In this document: positions 36,770-49,700 of the stretch, one piece after another | Layout: every line of letters begins with the position of its first letter | How positions within the stretch are numbered: the first letter of the stretch is position 1 | Source: Nageia nagi | Taxonomy: Eukaryota; Pinophyta | DNA length: 64,000 nt | Direction: 5' to 3' | Assembly: GCA_050084985.1 (NCBI GenBank) | Contig: JBITNC010000001.1 | Coordinates: forward strand, 71,300,001 to 71,364,000 | Made by a program: the position numbers and the translations under genes | Notes under the pieces: model-generated | Told to the model about the DNA's origin: nothing | The model's input: only the letters and a program-made list of their open reading frames with translations | Databases searched by the model: none

Positions 36770-37590
36770 ATGTACTTGCCTTTTGGGTTGAGTTCATTCC
36801 TCAGATAATTTCAATTTTGTTCTCACCAAGGATAAAGATAGATCACCATCTTGCTCGAGATTTGCAACTTTGTTTTTTGTGTTTACTAGACACTAAGTTT
36901 GAAGACCACTTCATCTTCCAATGCCCAATCCACTATGAAATTTAAGGTTGTTATCATTGTCTCTTTTGATTCACATATGGTTCATTATCCACTTTCTTCT
37001 AGTATCCTGATCAACGATGCCTAGCTCTTTACATTATAGAGACATTCCTTATGCAAAAGCACCTTCTATCCCACACACAACATCCAACATAGACCCATCG
37101 TAGTACATCTTTCTTTTGGGCCTCCTCTTCTCTTTTGAGGATATCTATGAAAGACAACAAGATGACCACCCTCCTACTACACATCATCTAGGAGATATCT
37201 TCAAAATACGTAGGTGTCACTAAGGACTCGACAAATCGTATCCTTCTCCTACAACAAGACCTTGGAGACAACACACAATGATCAATGAGCTCTAGCCCCA
37301 AGGTGGAGAGCACTCGCATGCTCTCCTTAGATGAGGCTCGAAGATTATTTGTACTATGTGCACTATGTTATATTTATCACACCCTTTAGGTTTGATTCCC
37401 TCTATGCATAGTCTTTTTTCCTTTATGCTATTTGTTCTCTAGAATTAGGGCAAGCCCTTTAGGGGCTTTGTTGGCTACTACACTATTTTTGTACACTCTT
37501 GTCCCATTGATTGCTTTAGGTCACCTATGGACAATAATAAATTTCCTTTCTTTCATTTTTCTTGAAAAAATAGGAAAAAAAGACCAAATG
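36770..37590 (+). pseudogene. LINE 3' end: zinc-like domain and tail
   Basis: The plus strand reads HHLARDLQLCFLCLLDTKFE then DHFIFQCPIHYEI. This is the C-terminal Cys-His block typical of plant LINE proteins (CxxC...E-D/E-x-HF-x-x-x-CP-x-Y-x-x-IR). The following frame keeps a coding feel (SLDEARRLFVLCALCYIYHT), and the tail ends near 37550 with CAATAATAAATTTCCTTTC before an A-rich part. The RT and endonuclease parts are missing, as in a typical 5'-truncated LINE. Confidence 0.6.
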
Positions 37591-38620
37591 CAATGACTAC
37601 AAGAGGCAATAGGTAAACACTTAAATTTGTATTTTGATTATTTTAGATGTATCTATTCATATTATATTTAATTTATGAAAAAAGTTATTTATTGACCCAC
37701 TTGAGATTATTTTTAAATATATTAAATGATTTCCTTTAATTTAACATTATATTTATATATATTGTTCTAAGTGTTATACCTTGTTGAATTCAAAATTATA
37801 TTTGTAAATTCTTTATAAACACTCTTGAGTTCTCATTACAAAGATAGAGATAGAGGAAGAATCGTAAGCATTCATTATCATTGCAATAATATCATCAAGA
37901 TTATCTAACCAATTGAAGGAGCAAAGCATAGGTCAAATAACCATGCAAACCATATGCCACACGTTCCAACTCCTAGACCCAGGACACTTGGTATTCTAGC
38001 ACCAGGGCCAAAAATGGTCAACAATCTTACATTGTGGGTTCAAAACATGCACGATTGCTTAAAACTTGTACATGTATCAATTACAACATAATCTCCAACA
38101 TAATCATCTTTAGAATTACCATTTTCATAATCATCATAAAGATTGTATGTAGCTATGATTCACTCTCCTCGAACACAAACTATTCATCAACAAGTTTTTT
38201 GTCTCCATCATCCACATAATTTCTTTGTATCTCCTCTTGTCAATTTGCAAAATTTTAATTGATAGATCTTTACAAGGCAATTTAGATATTAATTTATTTT
38301 CTATAATAAACATAAATAAATGTATTTATTTTAATATATTAGTCTTTATTTTATGTCTGCAACTAACTTTCTCCTTTGGTATATTGGTATTTTCATAGAC
38401 CAACTTCCTCCTTTTGCCTCTTACCATAAAACATTCATCAATAGAATATTTATCTAAGTCACATGGATCTCTCCACCCAAGCCTCAGCCCCGAAATAGCC
38501 GTTTATGTTATTAGTTTCCAATAGGTTAAAAACGCAATCATCATTATCCTAACTCTATTCATGGTCCTCTGAGTTTGTTTCCATCAATTGTGAGTTAAAA
38601 TAGACCATTACATTACTAAA
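37591..38620. other. No gene recognised
   Basis: AT-rich sequence with a 61-codon frame at 38034-38219 of no recognisable type. It lies between two LINE-derived fragments on the same strand. Confidence 0.4.
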
Positions 38621-38740
38621 AACTATCAAGATATGTCGCCTATGATCCCTTGAAAAGGTCATGTCTAAAGAATACTTCACCTTTGAATGCCCCATATATC
38701 ATGAAATTCATTACAAACCCAGGCTGGGGACAACATATCA
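38621..38740 (+). pseudogene. Second LINE C-terminal fragment
   Basis: The plus strand reads EKVMSKEYFTFECPIYHEIH, matching the same Cys-His block as at 36900-36950. The upstream CxxC pair is not visible. The fragment is too short to assign further. Confidence 0.5.
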
Positions 38741-40380
38741 ATGAGACCCTATTTTCCTGCAGCACAGCTTCTCAAGCTTCTATGTGCAAATGGGGAGAGA
38801 AATCCATTGTTGTTTGACATTAAGGGCTGATCCCCCCTTCCCATCCTCAAATCAAGCATCATATTAATCCACACAATACCAAATGTTATCTCCCCTTTAT
38901 AGGTATTTTGACCATGGATGGCAAGATGAGTTTTTGACATTGTATTCTTCCTTCTCCGAAGTCTAGGATTTGTTGAAGGTTCTACGAAGATTACAAGGGC
39001 ATCTTGAAAAGTTAACTACCTACTTAGAGAGTAATCATTTAATGATAAAGTTTAAAAAAAAAAAACTGCTTCCAAAAAATATCAAAGATCAACCGGATAA
39101 GGTACAAGAGGGAATCAACATATAAATCTCTGTAGTTATATTGGTTGTTGGATTGATTACAGGTAAAATCTGTAAAAGAAATGTAGCCATGATTCTAGTA
39201 AAGCACTTTCCAACACAATCGAAGTAGCATCTTCTATACTGTCACTGAGTAATGCGTTTGACTTTAAGCAAGGGGCTTCCGCGGTTGGCAAATTCATATT
39301 GAAAGATTTTCAAATGTTTGAAAATCATCACTAAAGTATTGTACATCCTCACCAAGCAAGCTAAAGCTGACGGTTCCAAAACAAAAGGCTAACCTTAATG
39401 ATTTCCAACTCATGATATTTTCGTTAAGACTTAGCATTTTCACAACATATTCACACATAATCTGAATTGTGTAAACAATTTCAATATTGATACTAAGTGG
39501 AACTTAAGCAATTCCCCGCTGAAATATCTTAGTATCATTCAAACACACTTTAAGCAACGTCATATTATTCAATCTGATTAGAATCTTAGCATCATGTATT
39601 TCATTGGGCAATTGGCCAAAATGGTTTGTCTTCTATCTCTGCATAAAATATCACGAATACCATTCACATGCACTTTAATACTAAGATGCTCCGGAAAACA
39701 GAGATGCTGGAAACAAACACAATGGACCCCATCAAAAACTTATAATGTTGCTGATGTGACCCCAAGAAGGTAATTAGTGTATTAAGAAGTTTGTACTCCT
39801 AAACCATCATCTTTAAGCAACCAAAGCTACAATGTCAACACTAACTGCAAATTCCAATATCCAACATATCAAGCAGGGATAATTGATTAAAGCTGAAAGC
39901 CTATTCTGATAGTTGCAATAGTTGAAAAAAAAAGAGAATGATGGTTCTGTTTTGATGCATAGGTCTTCATAGTGCCATGGGTGCCATTTGATGTCCATTT
40001 TTGTTAAAAATAAACGGGTTCATCACTGAAACTCATTATAATTTTTTAAAATTTCCTTACATCACTTGCATTAGCATTTACAGTTGGCTAATTTCTTCGA
40101 TGTTATATATGGTTTTTTATGAACTTGCACTGGATTTTAGAAGATAAACATTTTGGATCCAATCTATGGGCCCATCATCAGAATTGTACAATGAAAATAA
40201 TAGTGTCCTTTGACATCAAGAATAGATCCCATAACCCAAAATTAGGGTCAGCATATTAACCTAATGATCATGACATAGATTTCCATATTTCTTTGTTTAC
40301 AGATTAAGTCTATGATAGGAAGCCAACCCTACTAATTTACAGACATTGATTTCCATTATTTCAGATTGAGTTTTATTTCA
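38741..40380. other. No gene recognised
   Basis: Less AT-biased than the flanks but with no long open frame. It lies on the 3' side of the minus-strand Penelope-like relic and may hold its tail. Confidence 0.4.
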
Positions 40381-41330
40381 AGTGCCTCTCTAATCTTCAT
40401 TTGTGAAAATTATCACGCCCAGCCAACATTTCAAGATGTTCAATGCCCATGTGATGTTTTGTTTTCTTTATATGTTCAGTAATGGCAGACTTAATGATAA
40501 AGTTATATTGTAGATCAGAATTAGGTTCCATCTATCTGGTTTGGAAGAATCTGTCGGTTTCCCCAGTGTAGCATATACCAATTCCCCTAATATAGCATAT
40601 GCCACACTCAAATGCGATCTTGTATGCCCCTTTCTGTTATAACGGATCGTATGATCTTTTAACTGAAATTGTTTTCGAAGGATCTGCCAGATTCCCCAAT
40701 GTAGCATACACTGATTCCTCTAATATAGCATATTGCCATATAACACAAATGTGATCTTGTATTGTCCTTCATGGTATACTGGATCCATATGATTTTTTAG
40801 CTGATATTGTTGTCTTGTTTACCATGACGAATGAAATATTTGACATTCTTTCCTCAAGACATTTGCTATTAGTTCAATCGCTTCCTTGATATAGGGAAGG
40901 TAGGTCATCCCTATGTAAGTATCATTATCCTTAGGGCGTGATTCTTTGCAACTTTTATCTCTTTCTGGTTTGCACCAGGCATTTGTTGATTCCTTCAAGA
41001 AGTAGCAATTAGCTTTTAGGAACTTAATTTCCAATCATTATCTAGTTAGATCTGGAAGTCTCTGGAAGCCTCTTTGTCCACCAAGTTAAAGATCACCTTA
41101 AGTGCCTTGTCAACTGGCATGCTTGCATAAAGAGACACCACATTGAAACTGACCATTAAATCGTCATCTTTCAGATTGAGATTCTTAATCCTATCAACAA
41201 AGTGTTCCAAGGTGTGAGTTAAGCTACGATGTGTTCTAGTTTTACTTCAAACAGATATTTCTTTGGCATTTGCTACACCAAAATGCCATAAACTGGTATG
41301 GCTGCACAAGCTTATTGTTCTTCTACAGTC
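40381..41330 (-). pseudogene. Penelope-like element relic: RT and GIY-YIG endonuclease
   Basis: Minus strand, from high to low coordinate. RT words come first: HFVDRIKNLNLKDDDLMVSF, NVVSLYASMPVDKALKVIFN and NLVDKEASRD. These match the Penelope block VxxIKNxxxxDDxxxVSFDVVSLFTNVPVDEAL. Then there is a gap, where the catalytic blocks appear deleted. Next come TYIGMTYLPYIKEAIELIAN and VLRKE, the segment before the nuclease. The GIY-YIG-like region follows: YKIAFECGICYIRG, ICYTGETDRFFQT and SAITEHIKKTKHHMG. Penelope-like elements use this nuclease for target-primed insertion. In plants they are known mainly from conifers (Dryad), where transfer from arthropods has been proposed. Stops and shifts abound. 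Confidence 0.75.
40566..40815 (-). repeat. Tandem duplication of about 135 bp within the GIY-YIG coding region
   Basis: Two diverged copies, one starting near 40566 and the other near 40701. Each reads (plus strand) GTAGCATA, then CTAATATAGCATAT, an AAATG-GATCTTGTAT word, a GGATC-TATGAT word, and ends in AGCTGATATTGTTGTC or ACTGAAATTGTTTTC. On the coding strand the YxxGETGR-type nuclease segment is therefore present twice. Confidence 0.7.
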
Positions 41331-42636
41331 ATGCATTGACGTAAGAGTGATTTCAAGATTCAAGGGTCGATTCCTCGTTAAAAATGTTTGTGATCGATGT
41401 TGCGTAACGCATAGCGCTATTATGTTAAACATTATTAGAATCGCATTAAGGTTTTCTGTAATTTATTCCATACAAATTCCTAGTGATTGGAAAGTAACAA
41501 TGAAACCACTTAGGCCAAAATTAGCCAGAGACTCTAGCAAAATGTTTGATCATTTCAAGGCAAAATTGATACAATTTTCACTTTCAAATCAAACACAAGG
41601 GCTCTATGCCCTTACAATTCAAATCCCTAAATTTCTAATCGATTTTTTTTTTTTGTTTTAGGTGATGTACTGTATGAAAACAATGAAGAATGCAGATTAC
41701 TTGAATTAGACCTATTCAACAGATTGCTAAAATGGCCTGTGAAATCTACAAATGTATACATAACTTGATAATTCCTTACGTATTTGTAATTAATACAGAA
41801 GCAGTCCATGCATATGGAATCCTCTGCATTGAATGTCACAGGAACAAATATAATAGAAGCAAATCCTATTTTTTTCACCATGAAGTACGGTACAAATTGT
41901 CTCCATTATCACAAGTAATTTCTCTTCCCATTTATGCACTTTTGTATCAATGTCAGTCCAATAGTTGGAAACGATAAAATAAGTCAAAACCATGCAACAA
42001 GATGGCCAAGATATTATTTCACTTGTCCATCCACAAAATATTGTAGGTACATATTCTTTGTTTAGAAACAAAATTTGGAAATGAACCAGTGAAAATTGAA
42101 CAGGAGGACAGCAGAAATGAACATTTGTGAGGTTCAATGAAGGATTACCTACAAAACCTTATTCTTCACATGCTTCTAAACCAAGAGAAATATTATGTGA
42201 ATTTACTGCTCCATGCCTGTACAAGCTCTTGCAAGCTCAAAGAGGCGATACACAAATGCACATGCATGTTTATATGGTTGATTTGTGACGGAAGAGCAAA
42301 TGATGTAATAGCAGACAATCACCAATGGAGACAATGACAATATTGACATGCACATGCAGCAGACAAAACATTACAATAAACTTGACATCATACACCGTGC
42401 CAATTCTGTCCAACAAATTTTGATCCTTTTCAATATGATAAAGATTTTAAAGACATACCAATGATTATCAAATAAATTAATTAAAAGAAATACAGTAAAT
42501 GACTTGCATGGTTTTTCAATGCAAAACAATGACATCGACAAACTGCTCTTATGAATCATCTCAACCGTTCTTACAGACTGGTCATTCATGTATAGCATGC
42601 CATCAACTTGGTCATTCTTGCTGTTTTGTGACGGCC
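41331..42636. other. No confident gene
   Basis: Several open frames of 66-132 codons occur on both strands and overlap each other (41263-41661 plus, 41790-42137 minus). None shows a recognisable domain. A poly-T tract ending in TTTTAG at 41642-41661 looks like a 3' splice site, but no convincing exon follows. Confidence 0.4.
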
Positions 42637-42641
42637 AAGAT
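42637..42641. repeat. Candidate target site duplication of copia element (AAGAT)
   Basis: AAGAT precedes the 3' LTR edge, and AAGTT (50410-50414) follows the other LTR. Four of five bases match, which fits an old 5 bp duplication. Confidence 0.55.
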
Positions 42642-43105
42642 TGCAGAATAACAGCTGAACCAACTCAGAAAGAGCCTCAACAAGGCCCAAACAGGATCCT
42701 AATGTGCATCAGCTCTCTTGAATAAGACAGCGGATGGTCCAAATCTGTCGGTTTCAAAGTGTGGGCAGTCCACAATGATAGAAACCAGACAGTGGGCAGT
42801 TCAGGATAGTGGTGCAAAATGAGGTGAGGAAGGTTGGAATAGGTTCTATAGGACTAGAGAAACCAAGTTTCTAAGAGTGTTAATACAAAACAGGCCATAT
42901 ATTTCACACAGAAAGGTCCAAGAAAATAGAAAATATAATAATGTTCACAGGTGACCAGAAAAGGTCAATGGAATTCAAAAGTAAGTCAAGCTAAAAAGAA
43001 AAAGCACTAAGGTTTGAGAACTCTAGGGATTGACATAATAAATATATAAAAACTAGAGTTTATCAGAAATAGAGAGACCACTGCATATTCAACAATTTCG
43101 AAAGA
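42642..43105 (-). mobile_element. 3' LTR of copia element, interrupted
   Basis: From TGCAGAATAACAGCTG onwards this matches the LTR at 49845. Shared words include ACCAACTCAGAAAGA, TGTGCATCAGCTCTCT, GGATAGGTTCTATAGGAC (with changes) and TTTCACACAGAAAGG. Homology is continuous to about 42935. About 150 bp of extra sequence follows, then ATTCAACAAT near 43088, which matches 50130. The rest is replaced by the LINE. Confidence 0.7.
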
Positions 43106-46100
43106 GCCTACCTAGTAGTATCATGTAGCCAAGATGGTGGAAATGACAGCATCATCATCCACCACAATGAAGGGACCAATAGTAGATCTGATCACCTCCA
43201 AAGATGAATGCTTAGAGTTAAGAAGATCAAACTAGGTCTCCCTGAAGTCTCTCCTAATATCCAAGGGCAAAGAATCCTCTATAATAGAAAGAAAATTGGT
43301 AATGCATGATTGTCTCCCTAGCCCAAGATGCAGGTGGGACGGGATAGATGTTCCACAATGGTGAGCATAGGGGCCAAGACAAAAGTGATAGGGTACATTG
43401 CTAGTTGTGCGCCAAGGTAAACACTATCACAATGGCCTATGCCCACTAGCCTATTGAGTGGTGTTGTTGGGGAGGGATTAAGTGCCTCCAATGTCCAGGA
43501 TGGGTTGGAAAAAGAAGTTGATCACTTGGAGGTCAGAGGGATCTCTCTAGTGGACTGCTATAGAGCTTTATGTCTAAAGATAGTAACCTCATGAAGAAAA
43601 GGGATCAAGCATCTCTAGTCAAGATAGCAGAAAAAAGTGGATGAGGAACTCCCAAATCCTTTGTAAGTAATGGTATCTCCCCCCAATCTCGTTCTATGTG
43701 GGACATCGAAATATCAAGTGATCCTGATTCTCCACCTCTTGGAGAGCAAAAATGGCAAGTCTTATCACCACAAGGAATATGGTGGTCTATCTCAACTTGT
43801 AACTGGTAGGAGAAAACTCACAACTAGCCAAGGGGAACCCTCAAACCATGAGACCAATGGTGATAAACATAGTTTGGCTCAACAATGGTACCATCAATGG
43901 TCACAGCCTAGGGGGGGAGAAGGCCACAAGAAAGCATCTAACAAGTGGTTGAATGATGGAAGCCGATCAATGGAGATTCCAATGGACTAGAGAAGTACAC
44001 TAGCCTCAAAATACCTACATCATTTACACTTAGTGAGACCTAACAAAGAAAGCCTCTCTAAAGAACACAATGCTAGAAAAGGGTATCTCTACGAGCCCAA
44101 AGTAGAGTTACCTAGCATCCCAAATATATGAAGAAAGGATGAGTCTAAACATACTCTCAAGATTGAGTGGTTGTGAGGAAAACTTACTTTTAAAAATACA
44201 CTAGGGAACTGCTTGTTTGCAATGTATCATGTGCTAAAACATAATAGTTTATGCCCTCTCGATACATGCTCATTCAACAAATCCAGAATTGGGGGCCCAA
44301 ATCTATGATCCATAGAGAACTATGGGTTTAATCAGTGTATTGAAGAGGCATTTCTTAAAAGCGAATCTAAAAGCATCGATATTCTAGGATGAAGAGTGAA
44401 GCATATCCCTTGCAAAAAGATTGTGATGTTGGTTTCAAAGTTAAAAGATGGCCTAAACAATTGAATCCCCAAGAAAATGTAAGCAATAGTGATCTTGACC
44501 AGCTCCCCTTTATGACATAACTAGAACCTAGAGAGAGCATCTCGAGAGGTGTTAAAAATCATAACCTTAAACTTAACGAGATTAACTACTAGTTGTCTAG
44601 TCTCATAGAAGTAAGCAAGTGCATCCAATAGTGTTTGAAGGCCCTTAAGGAGAGGTAAAGGAGGGCCACATGATCTACAAAAAGTAGTATAGTGATATGG
44701 GCATGATGCAACCAGCAGTTGTCGTTTTGTGAGTGTGTAGCCGAAGAAAATCCTTGAGGTCATCAATGTAGGTGCCGAAAAGAGTAGGTGAAAGAGGAAA
44801 TCCCTTTTTAACAGCAATGGTACCATTGATGACATGTGAAAGTTCATGAGCAATCCTAAATCGACCAACAATAGTCTCATAAAGCCTCATTAAGGCAATA
44901 ATAAAGGTATCAAAAATGCAAATGGTGTGTAGCTTCTAGAGAAGAAAGTGTCATGAAATAGTGTCAAAAGCCTTCTTGAAGTCTAAAAAACAACAAAAGA
45001 CTTTAGGAGACCTCTAATAAGCCTCCTCAATGATAGCTCAAAGTTTGAAGATATAGTTGATAGTCTGAAAGTCCCTCCTGAAACCAACTTATCCCCATGC
45101 CTTGTGGTCACTATGCTCTAAGTGGTCTGACAAAATCATGTCCAATATAGTGGCATAAAATTTAGCAAATGTATGCCCAATCATGATGGTTCTCTAATTG
45201 TTTGAGTCTTAACAGTCTCAAGCAAGTGAATGGGATGAATGATGTGATATCACCAAGAGGGGGAAAACCAAATAAATAATCTCAATGAACAACTCTGTAA
45301 TGGGGGAGGTAAGAGAGTATATGCCATATTTAAGGAACTCATCTTGAAGACCTTCATAATTTGTTGCTTTGCTAGTGCTTATCTTTTGAATAGCTCTCTG
45401 AATATATTATGGGAAAAATAATTGACAATAAGGGGTAGGGGAAGAGACATGTAGGACCTACTGATTTGAAATATTGTAAAGAGAACTAGCATAGGAAACC
45501 CATGTTTGTAGGTCAATATCTAATGAAGGAGGTTTCCTCAAGAGGAGAGTACACCAAAAAACCTTAGGAAGTGGAAAAGAGAGTCAAAGAGCTCAAGTTG
45601 TATGGAGGCAAGAAATTCTTGTTTCTTTTGCCAAAGAAAAAAACGGTGATCTTTTCATGTGGGCAATATGGATGAAGGGTCATGGGCTAAAGCAAAGTGA
45701 AGTCTTAGATACATAGACTTCCACTCCTCATCATACCAACAATTCCTAGGATAGAACAAAAAATGATGGGGCAGCTTGGAGTGATGTGTCCTATGGTGAA
45801 AAGATTCAAGGGTTGCCTCCCAAAGGATGCGAGAAAAGAACTCAAATTTGGTGGTGGTAGTAGAGTGAGGGGATTGACTAGTTTGACTGGTAAGGAGCTA
45901 TGAGAGGCATGTAGCATAATCATCGGCATACCAACCATTGAAGTGAATAGTGGGATGGCGAATACTAGGGGGCCCAAAGGAAGGAGGGAGGAGGTGGGTG
46001 GAGAGGCCATGGAGAGAGAAAAAGTTAAAGTTGCATGATCAACCAAGGCGAGAGGGTAGGAAACATGAAGATCATGAATAAGGAGGATCAAAGACATGTT

Positions 46101-47155
46101 GGCAAGCGCCTAATCCACCACACTTGCCCCCCACTGTGAGGGAAACATGTAAATTTGTTGAAATCTAAGAAGCGAGGTAGCCCATTAAAAATATAGAGAC
46201 CTTGTGATTCCTCAAGATAAAGAAGATACCTACCATTTGTTATAACGAGACCATTCCTATCTACAAAAGTCCTTTGTAAACCAGAATCCCCAAGATCCAA
46301 CTCCAAGATACAAAGGTCATCATCCCAAAGTTCATGTTTGAGTGTCTAATAGGTCCCAATACAAGCATTAAAGTCACCCAAAAGGATGACATATCTCATC
46401 AAGAGAAAATGCGAGATATTCAAATAAACGTCCACGCATCGGTCATCATCAATGTACATAACAAAAGGATGTTGAAATCGAGGAAAACAACACACGACAA
46501 CAAAATCATTGCAGCAAGGAGTGGACCTCTCTAAAACCTGGATCCACATGTATCATGAGTGAGTGTTCGATACTAACAATAACACTCGATTGAAGGTGAT
46601 CATGAATGAGAACCCCCCCCAACGAATCTGTAAACAAAACAAATCCTAAACTTCAAGTCTCCTACTTGAAAGTTAAAATCTAGTAGTACCATATGATAGT
46701 GGGGAATGCCTGATCAGGGCCCTCATGAGTCTTAATGAGGAAGACCACATCCTGGAAGGTACCTATAGAGGATCATGCTACATCGTTACAATTCCAACAA
46801 ATAATATCAATCCTATCACTACTCATTAAGAATCTGGAACACCTCCATTTAGTCAGCCAAGGGTGTGCCCACCATGAGGGGGGAGAATTGAAAATCACTG
46901 CTCTACAATTCCAAATTACGGCCCATTTGTTTTCTTTCCTCGTGGTCAAAACAAATGTGTGGGCCTTGTGGAGTTCTTCCATTTGAAGTCTTATGAGATC
47001 TCCATCCAAGTAAATTTTCTATGGAGTAAATAATTTCTTTTTTTCTCTCAAGGCCTATAAAAGATCCCATGTTAATAACAACCAAATAACTAAAGTGTCA
47101 TCAAGAGTAGGTCCAAACTTTCTCCAAGGAAATAATGGAGTAGGCTTCAAATCAT
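43106..47155 (-). pseudogene. LINE (non-LTR retrotransposon), near full-length but decayed
   Basis: Minus strand, from about 47155. The endonuclease start has IDIICWNCNDVA near 46780, VILLGDFNACIG at about 46350-46390 and GLYIFNGLPR and FTCFPHSGG at 46120-46230. RT follows at about 45300-44521, with VGFRRDFQTINYIFKL and CCFLDFKKAFDTIS. Next are KKGFPLSPTLFGTYIDDLKD (44675-44890) and, in a shifted frame, LLFVDHVALLYLSLKGLQTL, where the catalytic box is changed to FVDH from F/YADD. The C-terminal part at 43150-44500 includes a CGDKTCHFC stretch. This order (AP-type endonuclease, RT, Cys-rich end) is the ORF2 of plant LINEs. Many stops and shifts. Its 5' edge abuts the copia RT; its 3' edge abuts the copia LTR. 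Confidence 0.85.
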
Positions 47156-49700
47156 CAACATACAAGCATACAAAAGGTATTTCACTATCTTTTTTCTTGT
47201 AATAAAGAGTAGGCTTCTTCTTGTTTTTCTTGAATCCACAATCTTGGAAGCAGCATTAGTTCTAACATAGCACACCCTTGTTGCTTGCTTTCAACCATAC
47301 AAAGTCTTCTTCAATTTATAGAAATGACCTTCTTTACCTGACTTTGAGGTTGTTGTACATATACCTTTTTATCCAAGTACTCATTCAAGAATGGACTTTT
47401 AACATCCATGTGATGTACTTTACATCTCTTTTGAGATGCCATTGCAATAACCATATTATCTCTTGTCTAGCAACAAGTGCAAATGTCTCTTCATAGTCAA
47501 TTCCATAGCATCATATGAATCCCTTTGCAACTAACCTTGCTTTGTACCTCTGAATTTTCCATCATTGTTCAACTTGGTCTTATAGAACCATTTGAAACCA
47601 ACTTTCTTATCCTTTCCCAATTTCAAAAGTTCCCTAATATTATTCTTTTCGATCAAATCTATTGCCTCTTGCATTGCTTGCAACCACACATTATTAGACT
47701 ATTAGGACAAGCATCCTCAAAACAAGATGGCTCTAAATCAATGTGAGTGATTAAAGCATAGTTCACCAAGTCACTTTTTACTCCTTCCTCATCATCTCTA
47801 TACATATGTAGCTTCTACAACCTTGACACCACCACTTGATCAACTTCTTGTGCTTGGATCCGTATAAACCTTCTTTCAAAATTTTTGTAACATTTGACTG
47901 GGTGGATGTGATTCAAGAGCTCTCTTTCCTTTGTTAGTCTCCATAATTGGGCTTGGTGAAGAATAATTTGAACTTGAGGTAGTCTCCTTTGAACTGTTTT
48001 ATGGGCTGCTAGGTGGACTTGGAGGAGAAGTGGAAACACTTGAAGCCTATCCCCCAACAAAATTACCATCTTCAACATAAATGGTCTTGGCTTCTTAGTC
48101 TTTTTGATGACTATAAACTCCCTCTTCATCAAAAATGACATCTATAGAAAACTATAGTACTATGAAACTTTTGAATTATAAAGTCTATAAGCTTTGCTTG
48201 TTTTGGAATATCCAACAAGAATGCATTGATCACTCTTGGGATCTAACTTCTTTCTCAACTCATCATTTACATTATGTTTCATATCATACCATGCTTCAAA
48301 TGGAGTCTTCCTGTGATGTGCTCTTGGAGAACACCTATTTAGGATGTACACCATTGTAACAACTGCATTAGCCCAAAAAGAATTACCCAATCCTTTGGTT
48401 TGTAATATGTTCCTTACTATCTCCACAAAAGTTCTATTGCTTTCTCTCAGCCACCCTGTTTTGTTGAAGTGTGTACATGGTGGTAAGATGCCTTCTAATT
48501 CCATTTTTTTCACAAAAGGTGTTGAGTTCCTTTGAACAAAACTCATCTCCAAAGTCAGTCCTCAAGCACTTAATTTTGGAGTCACTTTCATTCTCCACAA
48601 AAGTTTTAAAATTCTCAAAGACACCAAAAGCTTAATCTTTGTTCTTTAAGAAGTACACCCAACATTTTCTTGAGAAATCATCAATGAAGGCGAGAAAATA
48701 TGAGGACTTACCCAAACTTCTTTGTTTGCATTGTTCCACAAACATCTAAATGTACTAGTTGGAGTGGGTATGAAGCCCTCCATGCTTTTCTTCTTGGAAT
48801 GTTTTGTCTTGCATCCTTTCTAGTGGCACATCCCTTATACACACACACACACTTTTGTGATTTTTAACATTGGGTCAGCCATACATCAAACATTGAGGAT
48901 ATAAAAACCTCATATTTTTGAAATTCAAGTAACCAAACATAAGGTGCCAAAACCAACTCCTATCTACAATAGCAATGTTTGACAAATTACTGCCCCTTTT
49001 ACCTCCAAACTTCAAAGGGAGCATATGGTTATTGGACATGGGAACAATGTTTACAACTCCGTTCCCAATGTTCTTATCATAAATGATACATTATTTATCA
49101 CCAAACACCACCCTATAATTGTTCTCTACAAGCTGCCCAATACTTATCAAAATATGTTTCAAATTTGAAATGTAGCAAATGTCATGAATTTGCATCTTAC
49201 CTTCTTTTGTGTCTACCTCCATTGTGCCTTTTGCAGGCACTCCAAGGATTTATTATCACCAACTTTGATCTTTGTCTTAAAATCTCCATTCGTGTTGGAA
49301 AGCAACTCCTTGTTGACAATCATATGGTTAGAGCAACCAGAATAGAAATACTGAAACTCTTGACAAGAATTATCAGGCATGTCATGAGACGAAAACAAGT
49401 TATCTTACTCTTCTTGAGCATCTTCATTTTCATGGGCATAGTTTGCTTGCCTACCTCCATTGCAGCCTTGATTCTACAAGCTTTTGCAATCATTCTACTC
49501 CTTTGGAAAATGCCAATGAATTCTTGTTCTTAGGCTCCTTCTTTGCTTGCCTATCAATTGGTTGTAATGAGCTCCAACCAGCTGGCACCTCATAACCAAG
49601 CTCTACTATAGCCAAAGGTCCTTTCAGTTAACAATGTTCTCATTTTTATGTTCCAATAATCATAATCTTGACTATTAAACTCATAATAGGAAGAGAGTTG
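47156..49700 (-). pseudogene. Ty1/copia gag-pol relic
   Basis: Minus strand, from 49700. A gag piece reads YEFNSQDYDYWNIKMRTLLT. Protease at 49213-49398 has YSGCSNHMIVNKELLSN, where the active-site Asp before SG is replaced by Tyr. A GAG-pre-integrase block with WHL follows near 48930. The integrase core at 48440-48600 has KCLRTDFGDEFCSKELN and RVAERK, so catalytic Asp and Glu remain, and continues after a frameshift at 48160-48552 (VYILNRCSPRAHHRKTPFEA, DELRKKLDPKSDQCILVGYS). About 16 residues expected before DELRKK are deleted. RT pieces are HHMDVKSPFLN, VYVQQPQ and finally LYVDDLK near 47170, where the element is cut by the LINE. Gag-PR-INT-RT order is diagnostic for copia. Confidence 0.88.

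Noticed and set aside
41263-41661. 132-codon plus-strand open frame
   Set aside because: No domain, and its start overlaps antisense the Penelope-like relic; the length is not remarkable for this window.
41642-41661. Poly-T tract ending TTTTAG as a 3' splice site of a hidden gene
   Set aside because: Only about 35 codons stay open after it and they match no family I know.
41790-42137. 115-codon minus-strand open frame
   Set aside because: Cys/Phe/Ile-rich with no recognisable family and overlapping other frames; composition looks accidental.
43670-43990. 106-codon plus-strand open frame
   Set aside because: Antisense to the C-terminal part of the LINE, which reads as coding on the minus strand.
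48837-48852. Short AC run as a microsatellite
   Set aside because: About eight units within the copia relic; too short to be of note.
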